Shown: piece by piece, positions 53,310-61,692 of the stretch | How positions within the stretch are numbered: the stretch's first letter is position 1 | How the letters are laid out: each line of letters opens with the position of its first letter | From: Streptomyces sp. SID13031 | GTDB taxonomy: Bacteria > Actinomycetota > Actinomycetes > Propionibacteriales > Kribbellaceae | DNA length: 64,000 bases | Direction of reading: 5' to 3' | Assembly (NCBI RefSeq): GCF_010548305.1 | Contig: NZ_JAAGLV010000027.1 | Location: forward strand, 32,907 to 96,906 | Translations under genes and position numbers: made by a program | Notes under the pieces: model-generated | The model's database searches: none | What the model was told of the DNA's origin: nothing | The model's input: the letters and a program-made list of their open reading frames with translations, nothing else

Positions 53310-55603
53310 GCCTTGCCGACAAGCTGGCAGGCAAGAAGGTCCTGGTCACCGGCATCACCGGATTCGTCGGTGAAGCCCTGCTGCACCGGATGATCGGTGA
53401 CCTGCCCGGTACCACCGTGGTCGCGATCATCCGTCCGAAGGGGTCCCTCAAGGGCACCGACCGGATGGCGCAGATGCTCAAGAAGGACATCTTCAAGCCG
53501 TTCTACGGCGAGGGCACCCCGTACGCCGACGCCGCCGAGCTGACCGCCGCCCGGGTCGAGGTGGTCGAAGGCGACCTGTCCGACGTACCGGCGCTGCCGA
53601 AGGATCTCGACATCGTCGTGCACTGTGCCGGCGACGTCTCCTTCGACCCGCCGATCCACGAGGCGTTCACGACGAACGTGCTCGGCACCAAGAGCCTGCT
53701 CGAGCGCATCGTCGAGGCCAGCGAAGGCCGTCCGGTGCACTACGTCCACATCTCCACCGCCTACACCGCCGGCCGTCGCCGCGGCGCGATCCCCGAGGCG
53801 CCCGTCGAGCACACCGTCGACTGGCGCACCGAGGCCGAGGCCGGGATGGCGATGAAGGCCCGGATCGAGGAGACCTCGCGCAGCGCCGCGATGCTGATCA
53901 GGTTCCGCAAGGAGTCGGAGAAGCTGCACCGCCGGGCCGGTCACCTGACCGCGGCGGCCGACACCGAGCGCCGGCGTACCGAGTGGGTCGCGAAGAAGCT
54001 GATCGAGACCGGCACCGAGCGCGCCCGCAGCCTCGGCTGGACCGACTGCTACACCTTCACCAAGGCGCTCGGTGAGCGCGTCGTCGAGGAGTTCGCTTCC
54101 AGGCTGCCGACCTCGATCGTGCGCCCGGCGATCATCGAGTCCTCGCTCCAGAGCCCGCACCCGGGCTGGATCGAGGGCTTCAAGATGGCCGAGCCGCTGA
54201 TCCTGGCCTACGGCCGCGGTGAGCTGCCTGAGTTCCCGGCCAGCCCTGACTCGGTCGTCGAGATCATCCCGGTCGACCACGTCGTCGGCGCGATCTGCGC
54301 CGTGATGGCGACCGAGCCCGAGCTGTCGAAGCCGGAGTACTACCACGTCAGCTCCGGCGCCCGGAACCCGCTGACCTTCGAGCAGCTGTACGCCGGTGTC
54401 CGCGCGTACTTCTCCAAGCACCCGTTCGACCTGGGCGAGCGCGGCGCGGTCCGGCTGCCGGTCTGGAAGTTCCCTGGTGGGGACTCGGTCGAGAGCATGC
54501 TGCGGTACGGCGAGAAGGCGCACAAGATCGCCGACCAGATCATCATGCACGCGCCGCGCGGTGAGCGAACCCGCAAGTACGCCCGCGAACTCGACGTACA
54601 GAAGCGCCGGATCGACTTCCTCCGCCGCTACATGGACCTGTACTCCGAGTACGCGCAGGCCGAGCTGCAGTTCATCGACGACAACGTGCTCGCCCTGCAC
54701 AACGCGCTCGAGGGGGACGACCGGGAGAAATTCTGGTGCGACACCTCGATCGTGGACTGGCAGCACTACCTGCAGGAAGTGCACTGCCCGAGCGTCACCG
54801 ACTCGCTGCGCCGGCTGGACGTCGTCCGGAAGAAGCGGAACAAGTCGCTCGCGGAGTCGGCCGGCACCCTGAAGAAGGTGCAGCCGTCCGACGACGCCGA
54901 GATCATCGCCGCGTTCGACATGGACGGCACGCTGCTGTCGTCGAACGTGATCGAGACCTACCTGTGGATGCGGCTGCCCGAGCTCGACAGCCACCAGCGG
55001 GCCGGCGAGATCGGCGCGATGCTGCGCAAACTGCCGAAGCTGATCTCGGCCGAGCGCAAGGACCGCGGCACCTTCCTGCGGACGATCTACCGCCGGTACC
55101 AGGGTGCCGAGCTGGAAGAGCTGAACCACATCGTCGACGAGGTGCTCGCCGGGCACGTGCTCGAGCGGCTCAGCGGGGCAGCCGTCCGGCGGATCCGTGA
55201 GCACAAGGCGGCCGGTCACCGGACGATCCTGATCACCGGTGCCGTCCGGCCGTTGACCAGGCCGCTGGAGCCGTTGTTCGACGAGATCGTCGCCGCCGAA
55301 CTGGCCGTCGACGACCGCGGCCGCTGCACCGGTTACCTGACCGGGCCGCCGCTGGTCGGGGAGTCCCGGGCCGCGTGGATCAAGCACCGTGCCCGCGGTA
55401 CGAACATCGACCTGTCCAAGTCCTACGCCTATGCCGACAGCCACTCGGACCTGCCGATGCTGGCGACCGTCGGCAACCCGGTCGCCGTCTCGCCGGACGT
55501 GTCGCTGTTCCGGGCCGCCCGGGCCGCGCGCTGGCAGATCGTCGACTGGAAGACACCCGCCACCTCGTCGCGGCTGGAGATCCCCGGGGTGAACGCAAGA
55601 TGA
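53306..55603 (+). CDS. Fatty acyl-CoA reductase-like SDR fused to HAD-IB phosphatase
   Basis: A 765-residue bifunctional protein. Residues 1-400 form an extended SDR of the fatty acyl-CoA reductase/thioester reductase type: NAD(P) loop VTGITGFVGEALL (GITGFVG at 16-22) and catalytic Y249-x3-K253 in CYTFTKALGER, with SIVRPAIIESS after it. Residues about 530-765 form a HAD-IB hydrolase like SerB/CicA: AAFDMDGTLLSSN with D538 and D540, TILITGAVR and AYADSHSDLPML. The predicted role is reduction of an acyl thioester to alcohol plus removal of a phosphate. GTG 53306 overlaps hisA, and the stop overlaps the dehydrogenase (ATGA). Confidence 0.92.
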   Translation: MSLADKLAGKKVLVTGITGFVGEALLHRMIGDLPGTTVVAIIRPKGSLKGTDRMAQMLKKDIFKPFYGEGTPYADAAELTAARVEVVEGDLSDVPALPKDLDIVVHCAGDVSFDPPIHEAFTTNVLGTKSLLERIVEASEGRPVHYVHISTAYTAGRRRGAIPEAPVEHTVDWRTEAEAGMAMKARIEETSRSAAMLIRFRKESEKLHRRAGHLTAAADTERRRTEWVAKKLIETGTERARSLGWTDCYTFTKALGERVVEEFASRLPTSIVRPAIIESSLQSPHPGWIEGFKMAEPLILAYGRGELPEFPASPDSVVEIIPVDHVVGAICAVMATEPELSKPEYYHVSSGARNPLTFEQLYAGVRAYFSKHPFDLGERGAVRLPVWKFPGGDSVESMLRYGEKAHKIADQIIMHAPRGERTRKYARELDVQKRRIDFLRRYMDLYSEYAQAELQFIDDNVLALHNALEGDDREKFWCDTSIVDWQHYLQEVHCPSVTDSLRRLDVVRKKRNKSLAESAGTLKKVQPSDDAEIIAAFDMDGTLLSSNVIETYLWMRLPELDSHQRAGEIGAMLRKLPKLISAERKDRGTFLRTIYRRYQGAELEELNHIVDEVLAGHVLERLSGAAVRRIREHKAAGHRTILITGAVRPLTRPLEPLFDEIVAAELAVDDRGRCTGYLTGPPLVGESRAAWIKHRARGTNIDLSKSYAYADSHSDLPMLATVGNPVAVSPDVSLFRAARAARWQIVDWKTPATSSRLEIPGVNAR

Positions 55604-56796
55604 TGCTCGCGCTGGAGATGTACCGCTCGCCGGCCAAGTACCTGGCCGCGAAGGCGGTCGGCGGCCGGATCCCCGGCATCCTGACCGGCCCGGCGGCACC
55701 GCTGCGACTCGTCACGATCAACGAGCCGAAGTCCGACAAGCAGGGCTGGGCCCGGATCCGGCCGATCCTGTCCGGCATCTGCGGTTCCGACCTCGGCATG
55801 GTCACCGGCCACACCAAGATGTACTTCTCGGCGATGGTCTCGATGCCGTTCGTCCCCGGTCACGAGATCGTCGGCGAACTGCTGGAGGACTGCGAAGACC
55901 TGCCCAAGGGCACCCGGGTGGTGATGGATTCTGTCCTGACCTGTGCCGCGCGGGGAGTCGAGCCGTGCGACAGTTGCTCGTCCGGCCGCTTCAACCTCTG
56001 CGACCGGATCACCGTCGGCCACCTCAAGCCCGGACTCCAGACCGGCTTCTGCCAGGACACCGGCGGCGGCTGGGGCAACGTGATGGTCGCTCACCGGAGC
56101 CAGCTGTACGCCGTACCGGATGGCTTGTCCGATGAGCGCGCGGTTCTTGCCGAGCCACTCGCGTGCGCCGTGCACACCGCGCTCAAGGCGAAGGTCGAGG
56201 CGGGCCAGTCGGTGCTCGTCAGCGGTGCGGGAGCGGTCGGGCTGTTCGCGACCCTCGCGTTGCGTGAGCTGACCCAGGCCGGCCGGATCACCGTCGTGGC
56301 CAAGCACGCCAAGCAGCGTGAACTGGCCCGTGCGTTCGGCGCGAGCGACGTGGTCGCACCCGACGAGGTCTTCCGCGGCGTACGCCGGGCTACTGGCGCG
56401 TTCCGGCTGAAGCCGGAGATGGCCAAGGAGTTCCTGCTCGGTGGCGTGGACGTCGCCGTCGACGCGGTCGGCAGCAAGGACTCGATCGACACGGTGCTCC
56501 GGGTCACCAAGGCCGGCGGCCGGGTGGTGCTGTCGGGTATGCCGTCAACGGGTGCGGATCTGTCCCCGGTGTGGTTCCGTGAACTGGAACTGACCGGCAC
56601 GTACGCGTCCTCGAAGCAGGAGCCGAACGAGCGCCCGGCCTTCGAGACCGCACTCGAGATCGCCGCGAGGGCTCCGCTGGATGGGATCGTCGGGGCACGT
56701 TATCCGCTGTACCGGTGGCGTGAGGCGCTGGACCACGCGCAGTCCGCCGGCCGGCTGGGCACCGTGAAGGTGGCTTTCGATGTGAGGGCCTCATGA
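55600..56796 (+). CDS. Zinc-dependent medium-chain dehydrogenase
   Basis: A 398-residue MDR-family dehydrogenase. Catalytic zinc ligands are in SGICGSDLGMVTG and PGHEIVGEL. The structural-zinc cysteine cluster is CAARGVEPCDSCSSGRFNLC. The cofactor loop is VSGAGAVGLFATLAL. The N-terminal 30 residues (MYRSPAKYLAAKAVGGRIPGILTGP) are unusual for the family. The start overlaps the upstream stop. Given its neighbours it probably oxidises or reduces a polyol or alcohol in the same pathway. The cofactor type is not clear. Confidence 0.9.
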   Translation: MMLALEMYRSPAKYLAAKAVGGRIPGILTGPAAPLRLVTINEPKSDKQGWARIRPILSGICGSDLGMVTGHTKMYFSAMVSMPFVPGHEIVGELLEDCEDLPKGTRVVMDSVLTCAARGVEPCDSCSSGRFNLCDRITVGHLKPGLQTGFCQDTGGGWGNVMVAHRSQLYAVPDGLSDERAVLAEPLACAVHTALKAKVEAGQSVLVSGAGAVGLFATLALRELTQAGRITVVAKHAKQRELARAFGASDVVAPDEVFRGVRRATGAFRLKPEMAKEFLLGGVDVAVDAVGSKDSIDTVLRVTKAGGRVVLSGMPSTGADLSPVWFRELELTGTYASSKQEPNERPAFETALEIAARAPLDGIVGARYPLYRWREALDHAQSAGRLGTVKVAFDVRAS

Positions 56797-56850
56797 CCGC
56801 CAAAGCTGCTGTTGCTGCACCGTTGAACGTACGACGAGAGAGGTTCTGAC

Positions 56851-58431
56851 ATGTCTCGGCCAGGGTTTGTGCTTGAGGTGGACGACCGGACGCCGCCGCT
56901 GCTCGTGCACAACGGTGAAGGCTTCCTGCTGGAGCGGTTCCCGCTCGGCACCCGGGTGGTGTACCCGCCGGAGTCGCTGCCGCCGGTGCGCGACGTGGAG
57001 GAGGCGATCCAGAACGCGCTGCTCAACCCGCTCGAGTCCGAGCCGTTGCCGGAGCTGCTGTTCGCCGGGATGAAGCTGACGATCGCGTTCGACGACATCT
57101 CCATCCCGTTGCCGCAGATGAAGAAGCCGGACATCCGGCAGCGGATCATCGAGCAGGTGCTGACGATGGCCGCCGACGCGGGCGTCGACGACGTCGAGCT
57201 GATCTCGGCGAACGCGCTGCACCGCCGGCTCACCCCGAACGAGCTGCGCGACATCGTCGGCGAGCGGGTCTTCCGGTCGTTCTACCCCGACGGCAAGCTG
57301 TACAACTTCGACGCCGAGGACGAGGCGAACCTGACCCACCTGGGTCAGACCAAGCACGGCGAGGACGTCGAGATCTCCAAGCGGGCGGCCGAGTCCGACC
57401 TGCTCGTCTACGTGAACGTGAACCTGGTGGCGATGGACGGCGGCCACAAGTCGACGTCGATCGGGCTGGCGTCGTACAAGTCGCTGAAGCACCACCACAA
57501 CAGCCACACGATGATCCACTCGCGGTCCTTCATGGACCACAAGGCCTCGAAGATGCACCACTCGGCCTGGCGGATGGGCGAGATCCTGACCCAGCACGTC
57601 AAGGTCTTCCAGATCGAGACGACGCTGAACAACGACATCTTCGGCGGTCCGCTGGAGTTCCTGCAGAAGCGCGAGTGGGAGTGGTCGATCAAGGACCAGG
57701 CGGCCTACCTGGGCGCCAAGCGCGGCCTCGACCTCGCGCCGACCAGGATCAAGCGGAAGATCTTCCAGGACGTCCGGGCCAACTACGGCCTGACCGGCGT
57801 CACCGCCGGCAAGATCGAGCCGGTGCACGAGAAGACCATCGAGATGGTGCACCGCCAGCACAAGGTCGAGGTCCAGGGCCAGGCCGACGTCGCGATCATG
57901 GGCGTGCCGTTCATCGGCCCGTACAACGTGAACTCGGTGATGAACCCGATCCTGGCCGCCTGCATGGGCCTGGGCTACTACTTCAACTCGTACCTGGGTC
58001 AGCCGATCGTCCGCAAGGACGGCGCGGTCATCCTGTACCACCCGGTCGACTACGAGTTCAGCCAGCTGCACCACCCGTCGTACGTGGACTTCTTCGAGGA
58101 GGTGCTGTCGGAGTCGACCGACCCGGCCACCATCGAGGCGAAGTTCGAGAAGCAGTACGCCGAGGACCCGTGGTACATCCACCTGTACCGGACGTCGAAC
58201 GCGTACCACGGCGTGCACCCGTTCTACATGTGGTACTGGATCAGCCACGCGCTGGACCACTGCGGCGACATCGTCTGGGTCGGCGCGAACCGCAAGACGG
58301 TCGAGCGGATGGGCTTCCGGTCCGCCTCGACGCTGCAGGACGCGCTCGAGATGGTCAGCCACTCGGTCGGCCGGTCGCCGTCGATCACCTACCTGCACAA
58401 CCCGCCGCACCTGCTCGCGGACGTCCGCTGA
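56851..58431 (+). CDS. LarA-like (DUF2088) protein, lactate-racemase family
   Basis: A 526-residue protein whose first part matches the LarA N-terminal domain (DUF2088). It has LTIAFDDISIPLP at the usual DDxTRPxP position, but with Ser-Ile instead of Thr-Arg. The glycine-lysine block MDGGHKSTSIG carries K200, the position that binds the nickel-pincer cofactor in LarA, and is followed by His-rich KHHHNSHTMIHS. It is about 100 residues longer than LarA. The reaction is probably not lactate racemisation. No larB/C/E cofactor genes are in the window. A good ribosome site (GAGAGAGG) precedes ATG 56851. Confidence 0.85.
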   Translation: MSRPGFVLEVDDRTPPLLVHNGEGFLLERFPLGTRVVYPPESLPPVRDVEEAIQNALLNPLESEPLPELLFAGMKLTIAFDDISIPLPQMKKPDIRQRIIEQVLTMAADAGVDDVELISANALHRRLTPNELRDIVGERVFRSFYPDGKLYNFDAEDEANLTHLGQTKHGEDVEISKRAAESDLLVYVNVNLVAMDGGHKSTSIGLASYKSLKHHHNSHTMIHSRSFMDHKASKMHHSAWRMGEILTQHVKVFQIETTLNNDIFGGPLEFLQKREWEWSIKDQAAYLGAKRGLDLAPTRIKRKIFQDVRANYGLTGVTAGKIEPVHEKTIEMVHRQHKVEVQGQADVAIMGVPFIGPYNVNSVMNPILAACMGLGYYFNSYLGQPIVRKDGAVILYHPVDYEFSQLHHPSYVDFFEEVLSESTDPATIEAKFEKQYAEDPWYIHLYRTSNAYHGVHPFYMWYWISHALDHCGDIVWVGANRKTVERMGFRSASTLQDALEMVSHSVGRSPSITYLHNPPHLLADVR

Positions 58432-59363
58432 TGGGGGCGAACCTGGTCAGGTTCAGCCGGGACACCGCGCGGGACGTGAAACAGGTCGCGCGTGGCTTCC
58501 GCTGGGGTCGCCGCCCGCAGGTACCACGGTCGGCCGAGCCGTACGTGGTGAAGAAGGAGTCCTCGGTCTTCCCGACCAAGTGGGCTCGCACGCCGGCAGC
58601 GATCGCAGTACGGGAGGTCCTGCAGAAGGGCGCCCTGAACTCGGTACTGCGCTTCGAGGTGAACCCGCAGGTGAGCGGGCTCGACTCGTTGCGCAAGCTG
58701 CACGGGCCGGCCGTCATCGTGGCGAACCACTCGTCGCACCTCGACACCCCGCTGGTGCTCTGCACGCTGCCCGACGACATGCGTCGCAAGACCGCTGTCG
58801 CTGCCGCTGCCGACTACTTCTTCGACACCTGGTGGCGGGCGACCGCGTCGGCGATCGTGTTCAACACCTTCCCGATCGAGCGTCGCGGCGGCAAGCTCAG
58901 CGCGACCCCGGGCGACCTGCTCGCGGACGGCTGGAACGTCGTCGTCTTCCCCGAGGGCACCCGCTCGCCCGACGGCTGGATGGAACGCTTCCGGATGGGC
59001 GCGGCGTACATCGCCGTAGAACAAGGCGTTCCGGTGATCCCGGTCGGGATCAAGGGCTCCTTCGCCGCGATGCCGCGTGGCCGCGGCTGGCCGGTGCCCG
59101 GCCGTCCGACCGTCGCCGTCCGGTACGGCGACCCGCTGTACCCGGCCGAGGGCGAGAGCGCCCGCGATTTCGCGCCGCGCATCTCCGCTGCCGTCTCGGC
59201 GCTGCTGGACGAAGAGGGTTCGACCTGGTGGGAGGCCCGTCGCCGGGTCGCCGCCGGAGCATCGCCCTCGCAGTCTGGTCCCGACGCAGCGCGCTGGCGC
59301 CGCGTCTGGGAGTCGACCACTCCAGTCAAGTCGGCAGCCCAAAAACGCCGCGCCTGGAAGTAG
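58431..59363 (+). CDS. PlsC-type 1-acylglycerol-3-phosphate acyltransferase
   Basis: A 310-residue membrane-associated acyltransferase. The catalytic box NHSSHLD is at 99-105 and the phosphate-binding EGTR at 175-178, followed by GVPVIPVGIKGS. The N-terminal 70 residues are basic and not part of the core. Its ATG overlaps the LarA-like stop (TGATG), making it the last gene of the cassette. It would add an acyl chain to a glycerol-phosphate backbone, or a related alcohol, made upstream. Confidence 0.93.
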   Translation: MGANLVRFSRDTARDVKQVARGFRWGRRPQVPRSAEPYVVKKESSVFPTKWARTPAAIAVREVLQKGALNSVLRFEVNPQVSGLDSLRKLHGPAVIVANHSSHLDTPLVLCTLPDDMRRKTAVAAAADYFFDTWWRATASAIVFNTFPIERRGGKLSATPGDLLADGWNVVVFPEGTRSPDGWMERFRMGAAYIAVEQGVPVIPVGIKGSFAAMPRGRGWPVPGRPTVAVRYGDPLYPAEGESARDFAPRISAAVSALLDEEGSTWWEARRRVAAGASPSQSGPDAARWRRVWESTTPVKSAAQKRRAWK

Positions 59364-59369
59364 TCACTT

Positions 59370-59413
59370 ACGTCCGAAGAACTGGAGACACGTGTCTCCA
59401 GTTCTTCGGACGT
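59370..59413. terminator. 44-bp perfect palindrome, likely bidirectional terminator
   Basis: Bases 59370-59391 and 59392-59413 are exact reverse complements with no loop; the centre is GACACGTGTC. It lies 6 nt after the plsC-like stop and about 55 nt beyond the stop of the opposing gene. Perfect hairpins between convergent genes usually stop transcription from both sides. Confidence 0.75.
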
Positions 59414-59468
59414 TGTGTTCGAGCCTCAGTTGTCGTGGCGGTCGCGCCGGCTGGAATGGTGCTCGGCT

Positions 59469-60104
59469 TCAGGTCGCCTGGTCCAGTTCGAAGAGCCGAT
59501 CCTTCAGGAGCGGCCGGATCTGCTCCATGGTCGCGCCGAGGTCGAACCAGGACCGTTCCCGCGCCTCAGGCTCGTCCATCCCGGCGACGGCCAGGCTGAA
59601 TACGCCGGTCAGCACCTCCCGTTGGCCCGAGGGTTGCACCACCGCGAGGATGAACTGGACGGCCAGGCCGGTCCGGACCACCTGGATCCGGTTCGGATCG
59701 TCCGGGAACGGTTTGCCGCCGGTCAGGAACTCCGGCTCGTCGGTGAACCTCAGCCATTGGACCTTCGCGCCCTCGACCTGGTCGGCGAGCGTCAGCTCGA
59801 TGCTGTCCCGCACGGTCTGGCCCGGGTCGTCGCCCAGCCAGCCGAGCCAGTGGTCGGGGTCGGTGAGCGCGCTGAAGTCGTCGCACGGCGGACTGTGCTT
59901 GTCGTTGGGCACGAACTCGCCGGTGATCCGGCCGGCGTCATCGACCTTCCAGCCGCCGCGGATCGCCTCGGGCGGCACATCGCCGTCCGGATCGTCGAGC
60001 CAGTCCTGGTCGATCTCGTAGACCCAGCCGCCGGGTGTCCGGGCCGCTTCCGCGACGAGTCCGCTCGCTGGCTTCTTCCTCCGCCACGGTTTGGGAGTTT
60101 TCAC
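59469..60104 (-). CDS. Uncharacterised 211-residue protein between plsC-like gene and hisF
   Basis: The protein starts GTG 60104 (KTPKPWRRKKPASGLVAEAARTPGGWVYEIDQDW). It has an acidic, Trp/Asp-rich body with segments YEIDQDWLDDPDGDVPPEAIRGGWKVD and DHWLGWLGDDPGQTVRDSIELTLADQVEGAKVQWLRF. The size and the repeated PxxxxRGGWxVD-like pattern recall actinobacterial hypothetical proteins fused elsewhere to type VII-secretion-related genes, but I cannot name it. Longer open frames extending upstream are shadows of hisF. Confidence 0.7.
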   Translation of the reverse strand: MKTPKPWRRKKPASGLVAEAARTPGGWVYEIDQDWLDDPDGDVPPEAIRGGWKVDDAGRITGEFVPNDKHSPPCDDFSALTDPDHWLGWLGDDPGQTVRDSIELTLADQVEGAKVQWLRFTDEPEFLTGGKPFPDDPNRIQVVRTGLAVQFILAVVQPSGQREVLTGVFSLAVAGMDEPEARERSWFDLGATMEQIRPLLKDRLFELDQAT

Positions 60105-60162
60105 CCGGCCAAGTCTGGCCCACCGGGCGGGTCGAGTGGGCCGGAGTCGGTACCCTTTCCGC

Positions 60163-60924
60163 GTGAGCCTCGCCGTACGAGTCATCCCTTGCCTGGACGT
60201 TGATGCCGGCCGGGTGGTCAAGGGTGTCAACTTCGCCGACCTGCGGGACGCGGGTGACCCGGTGGAGATGGCCCGGCTGTACGACGCCGAGGGGGCCGAC
60301 GAGCTGACCTTCCTCGACATCACCGCATCGTCGGGGTCGCGCGAGACGACGTACGACGTGGTCGGTCGGACGGCCGAGCAGGTGTTCATCCCGCTCACCG
60401 TCGGTGGCGGGGTGCGCGAGGCCGCTGACGTGGACCGGCTGCTGCGCGCGGGTGCGGACAAGGTCGGCATCAACACCGCCGCGATCGCACGGCCGGCCGT
60501 GATCGAGGAGATCGCGCACCGGTTCGGCAACCAGGTCCTGGTGCTGTCCCTCGACGTACGCCGGTCCGCTGGGCAGCCGAGCGGCTTCGAGGTGACGACC
60601 CACGGTGGCCGGAAGTCGGCCGGGCTGGACGCGATCGAGTGGGCGCGCCGCGGTGCCGAGCTGGGAGCCGGCGAGATCCTGCTCAACTCGATGGACGCCG
60701 ACGGCACCAAGAAGGGCTTCGACCTGGAGCTGATTCGCGCGGTGCGAGCAGTGGTCGACGTACCGCTGATCGCCAGCGGGGGAGCGGGCTCGCCCGAGCA
60801 CTTCCCGCCGGCCGTCGAGGCGGGCGCGGACGCAGTACTGGCAGCCAGCGTCTTCCACTTCGGCGACCTCCGTATCGCCGACGTGAAGAAGGCCCTCCGC
60901 GACGCGGGCATCGTGGTCCGGTGA
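60163..60924 (+). CDS. hisF: Imidazole glycerol phosphate synthase cyclase subunit HisF
   Basis: A 253-residue (beta-alpha)8 enzyme producing imidazole glycerol phosphate. Catalytic Asp residues are in VIPCLDVDAGRVVKGVNF and ILLNSMDADGTKKGFD, and the phosphate sites are VGGGVREAADV and LIASGGAGSPEHF. GTG 60163 gives the standard N-terminus. hisF is split from hisA by about 7 kb, and its partner hisH is not in the window. The next gene overlaps its stop (GTGA). Confidence 0.96.
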   Translation: MSLAVRVIPCLDVDAGRVVKGVNFADLRDAGDPVEMARLYDAEGADELTFLDITASSGSRETTYDVVGRTAEQVFIPLTVGGGVREAADVDRLLRAGADKVGINTAAIARPAVIEEIAHRFGNQVLVLSLDVRRSAGQPSGFEVTTHGGRKSAGLDAIEWARRGAELGAGEILLNSMDADGTKKGFDLELIRAVRAVVDVPLIASGGAGSPEHFPPAVEAGADAVLAASVFHFGDLRIADVKKALRDAGIVVR

Positions 60925-61388
60925 GCGACATCGTGACCGAGAAGAACGTACACCTGCTCGCCGACGTCGAGCAGGAACTGTCCACCCTGTTCCGCCGCTC
61001 GCGCTCGGCCCAGATGATGATGGCCCGCCGGGTCCACCCGGAGATGGACGCCGCCGGCTACGCCCTGATCTCCCAGATCGAACTGGGCATCGCCTCCGGC
61101 CGTACCGGCGTCCGCGCCTCCGACGTCGCCCAAGCCCTGGGCCTGGACAAATCCACCGTCAGCCGAGGCCTCTCCCAACTGGAATCCCTCGGCCTGATCG
61201 AACGAGTAGGCGACCCCGACGACGGCCGAGCCCGTCTCCTCCGCCTCACCGAAACCGGCGCCAACCGCTTCGGTGCCATGCGATCCCAACGCCAAGCCGA
61301 ATTCCGAGCCATCCTCGAACGCTGGGAAACCCCCGACCTGGCCGACCTGGCCCGCCTCCTAGCCCGCCTCAACCTCGACCTGAGCTAG
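60921..61388 (+). CDS. MarR-family transcriptional regulator
   Basis: A 155-residue winged-helix regulator: DVEQELSTLFRRSRSAQMMMARRV, then the HTH VRASDVAQALGLDKSTVSRGLSQLESLGLIERVGDPDDGRARLLRLTETG. The start GTG 60921 overlaps the hisF stop, so it is translated with it. Its target is not evident. Confidence 0.9.
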   Translation: MSDIVTEKNVHLLADVEQELSTLFRRSRSAQMMMARRVHPEMDAAGYALISQIELGIASGRTGVRASDVAQALGLDKSTVSRGLSQLESLGLIERVGDPDDGRARLLRLTETGANRFGAMRSQRQAEFRAILERWETPDLADLARLLARLNLDLS

Positions 61389-61470
61389 TACTTCGCCCGC
61401 CTGGCCACCTTCTACGCCGGCGCACCCCTCACCCCGGGCTCCCACCCCCTCACCCGTCGGCTCCAGCTCC

Positions 61471-61565
61471 CGGCATTTCGGCGGTTAACCGCCAAGGTTG
61501 TGGGTTGGTCACCCCGGAACCAGGGGTGACAACCCACGAGGTCGGCGGTAACCGCCGAAATGCCG
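61471..61565. repeat. GTTAAC palindromic element, copy 2
   Basis: Outer arms 61471-61493 and 61544-61565 pair over 22 positions with a one-base gap. The left arm holds GGCGGTTAACCGCC and the right arm has lost one T (GGTAACC). Inner arms GTGGGTT (61500-61506) plus GTCACCCC (61508-61515) pair with GGGGTGAC plus AACCCAC (61523-61537) around a 7-nt loop. It is 80 bp after the MarR stop. Confidence 0.88.
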
Positions 61566-61611
61566 CGGGGGCGCGGCGGGGGCGCGGCGAGGGGTGAGGA
61601 CGGCGGGGGTT

Positions 61612-61642
61612 AGGGGTGGGTGTGGGTGTGGGTGTGGGTGCA
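61612..61642 (+). repeat. GGGTGT microsatellite / G-run cluster
   Basis: Three to four GGGTGT units preceded by GGGGGTTAGGGG make five runs of three or more G within 40 bp on the plus strand. This could form a G-quadruplex just upstream of the MarR promoter. Confidence 0.6.
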
Positions 61643-61647
61643 TATGG

Positions 61648-61692
61648 TTGCAGAAGCCAACTAAATGTGTATATAGTTGGGGTATGCAACTA
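61648..61692 (+). promoter_or_regulatory. Leaderless promoter and MarR-type operator
   Basis: TTGCAG (61648-61653) and TATAGT (61672-61677) are 18 bp apart, and the -10 ends 7 nt before the ATG at 61684, so a leaderless mRNA is likely. The inverted repeat TAGTTG-N7-CAACTA (61674-61692) overlaps both the -10 and the start codon. This is a typical autoregulatory MarR site. Confidence 0.65.

Noticed and set aside
53018..55699. 893-codon minus-strand open frame opposite the reductase-HAD gene
   Set aside because: Shadow of a gene with intact motifs; no family match and no start signal.
56791..58410. 539-codon minus-strand open frame opposite the LarA-like gene
   Set aside because: Val/Asp/Arg/His-biased antisense translation with no recognisable domain.
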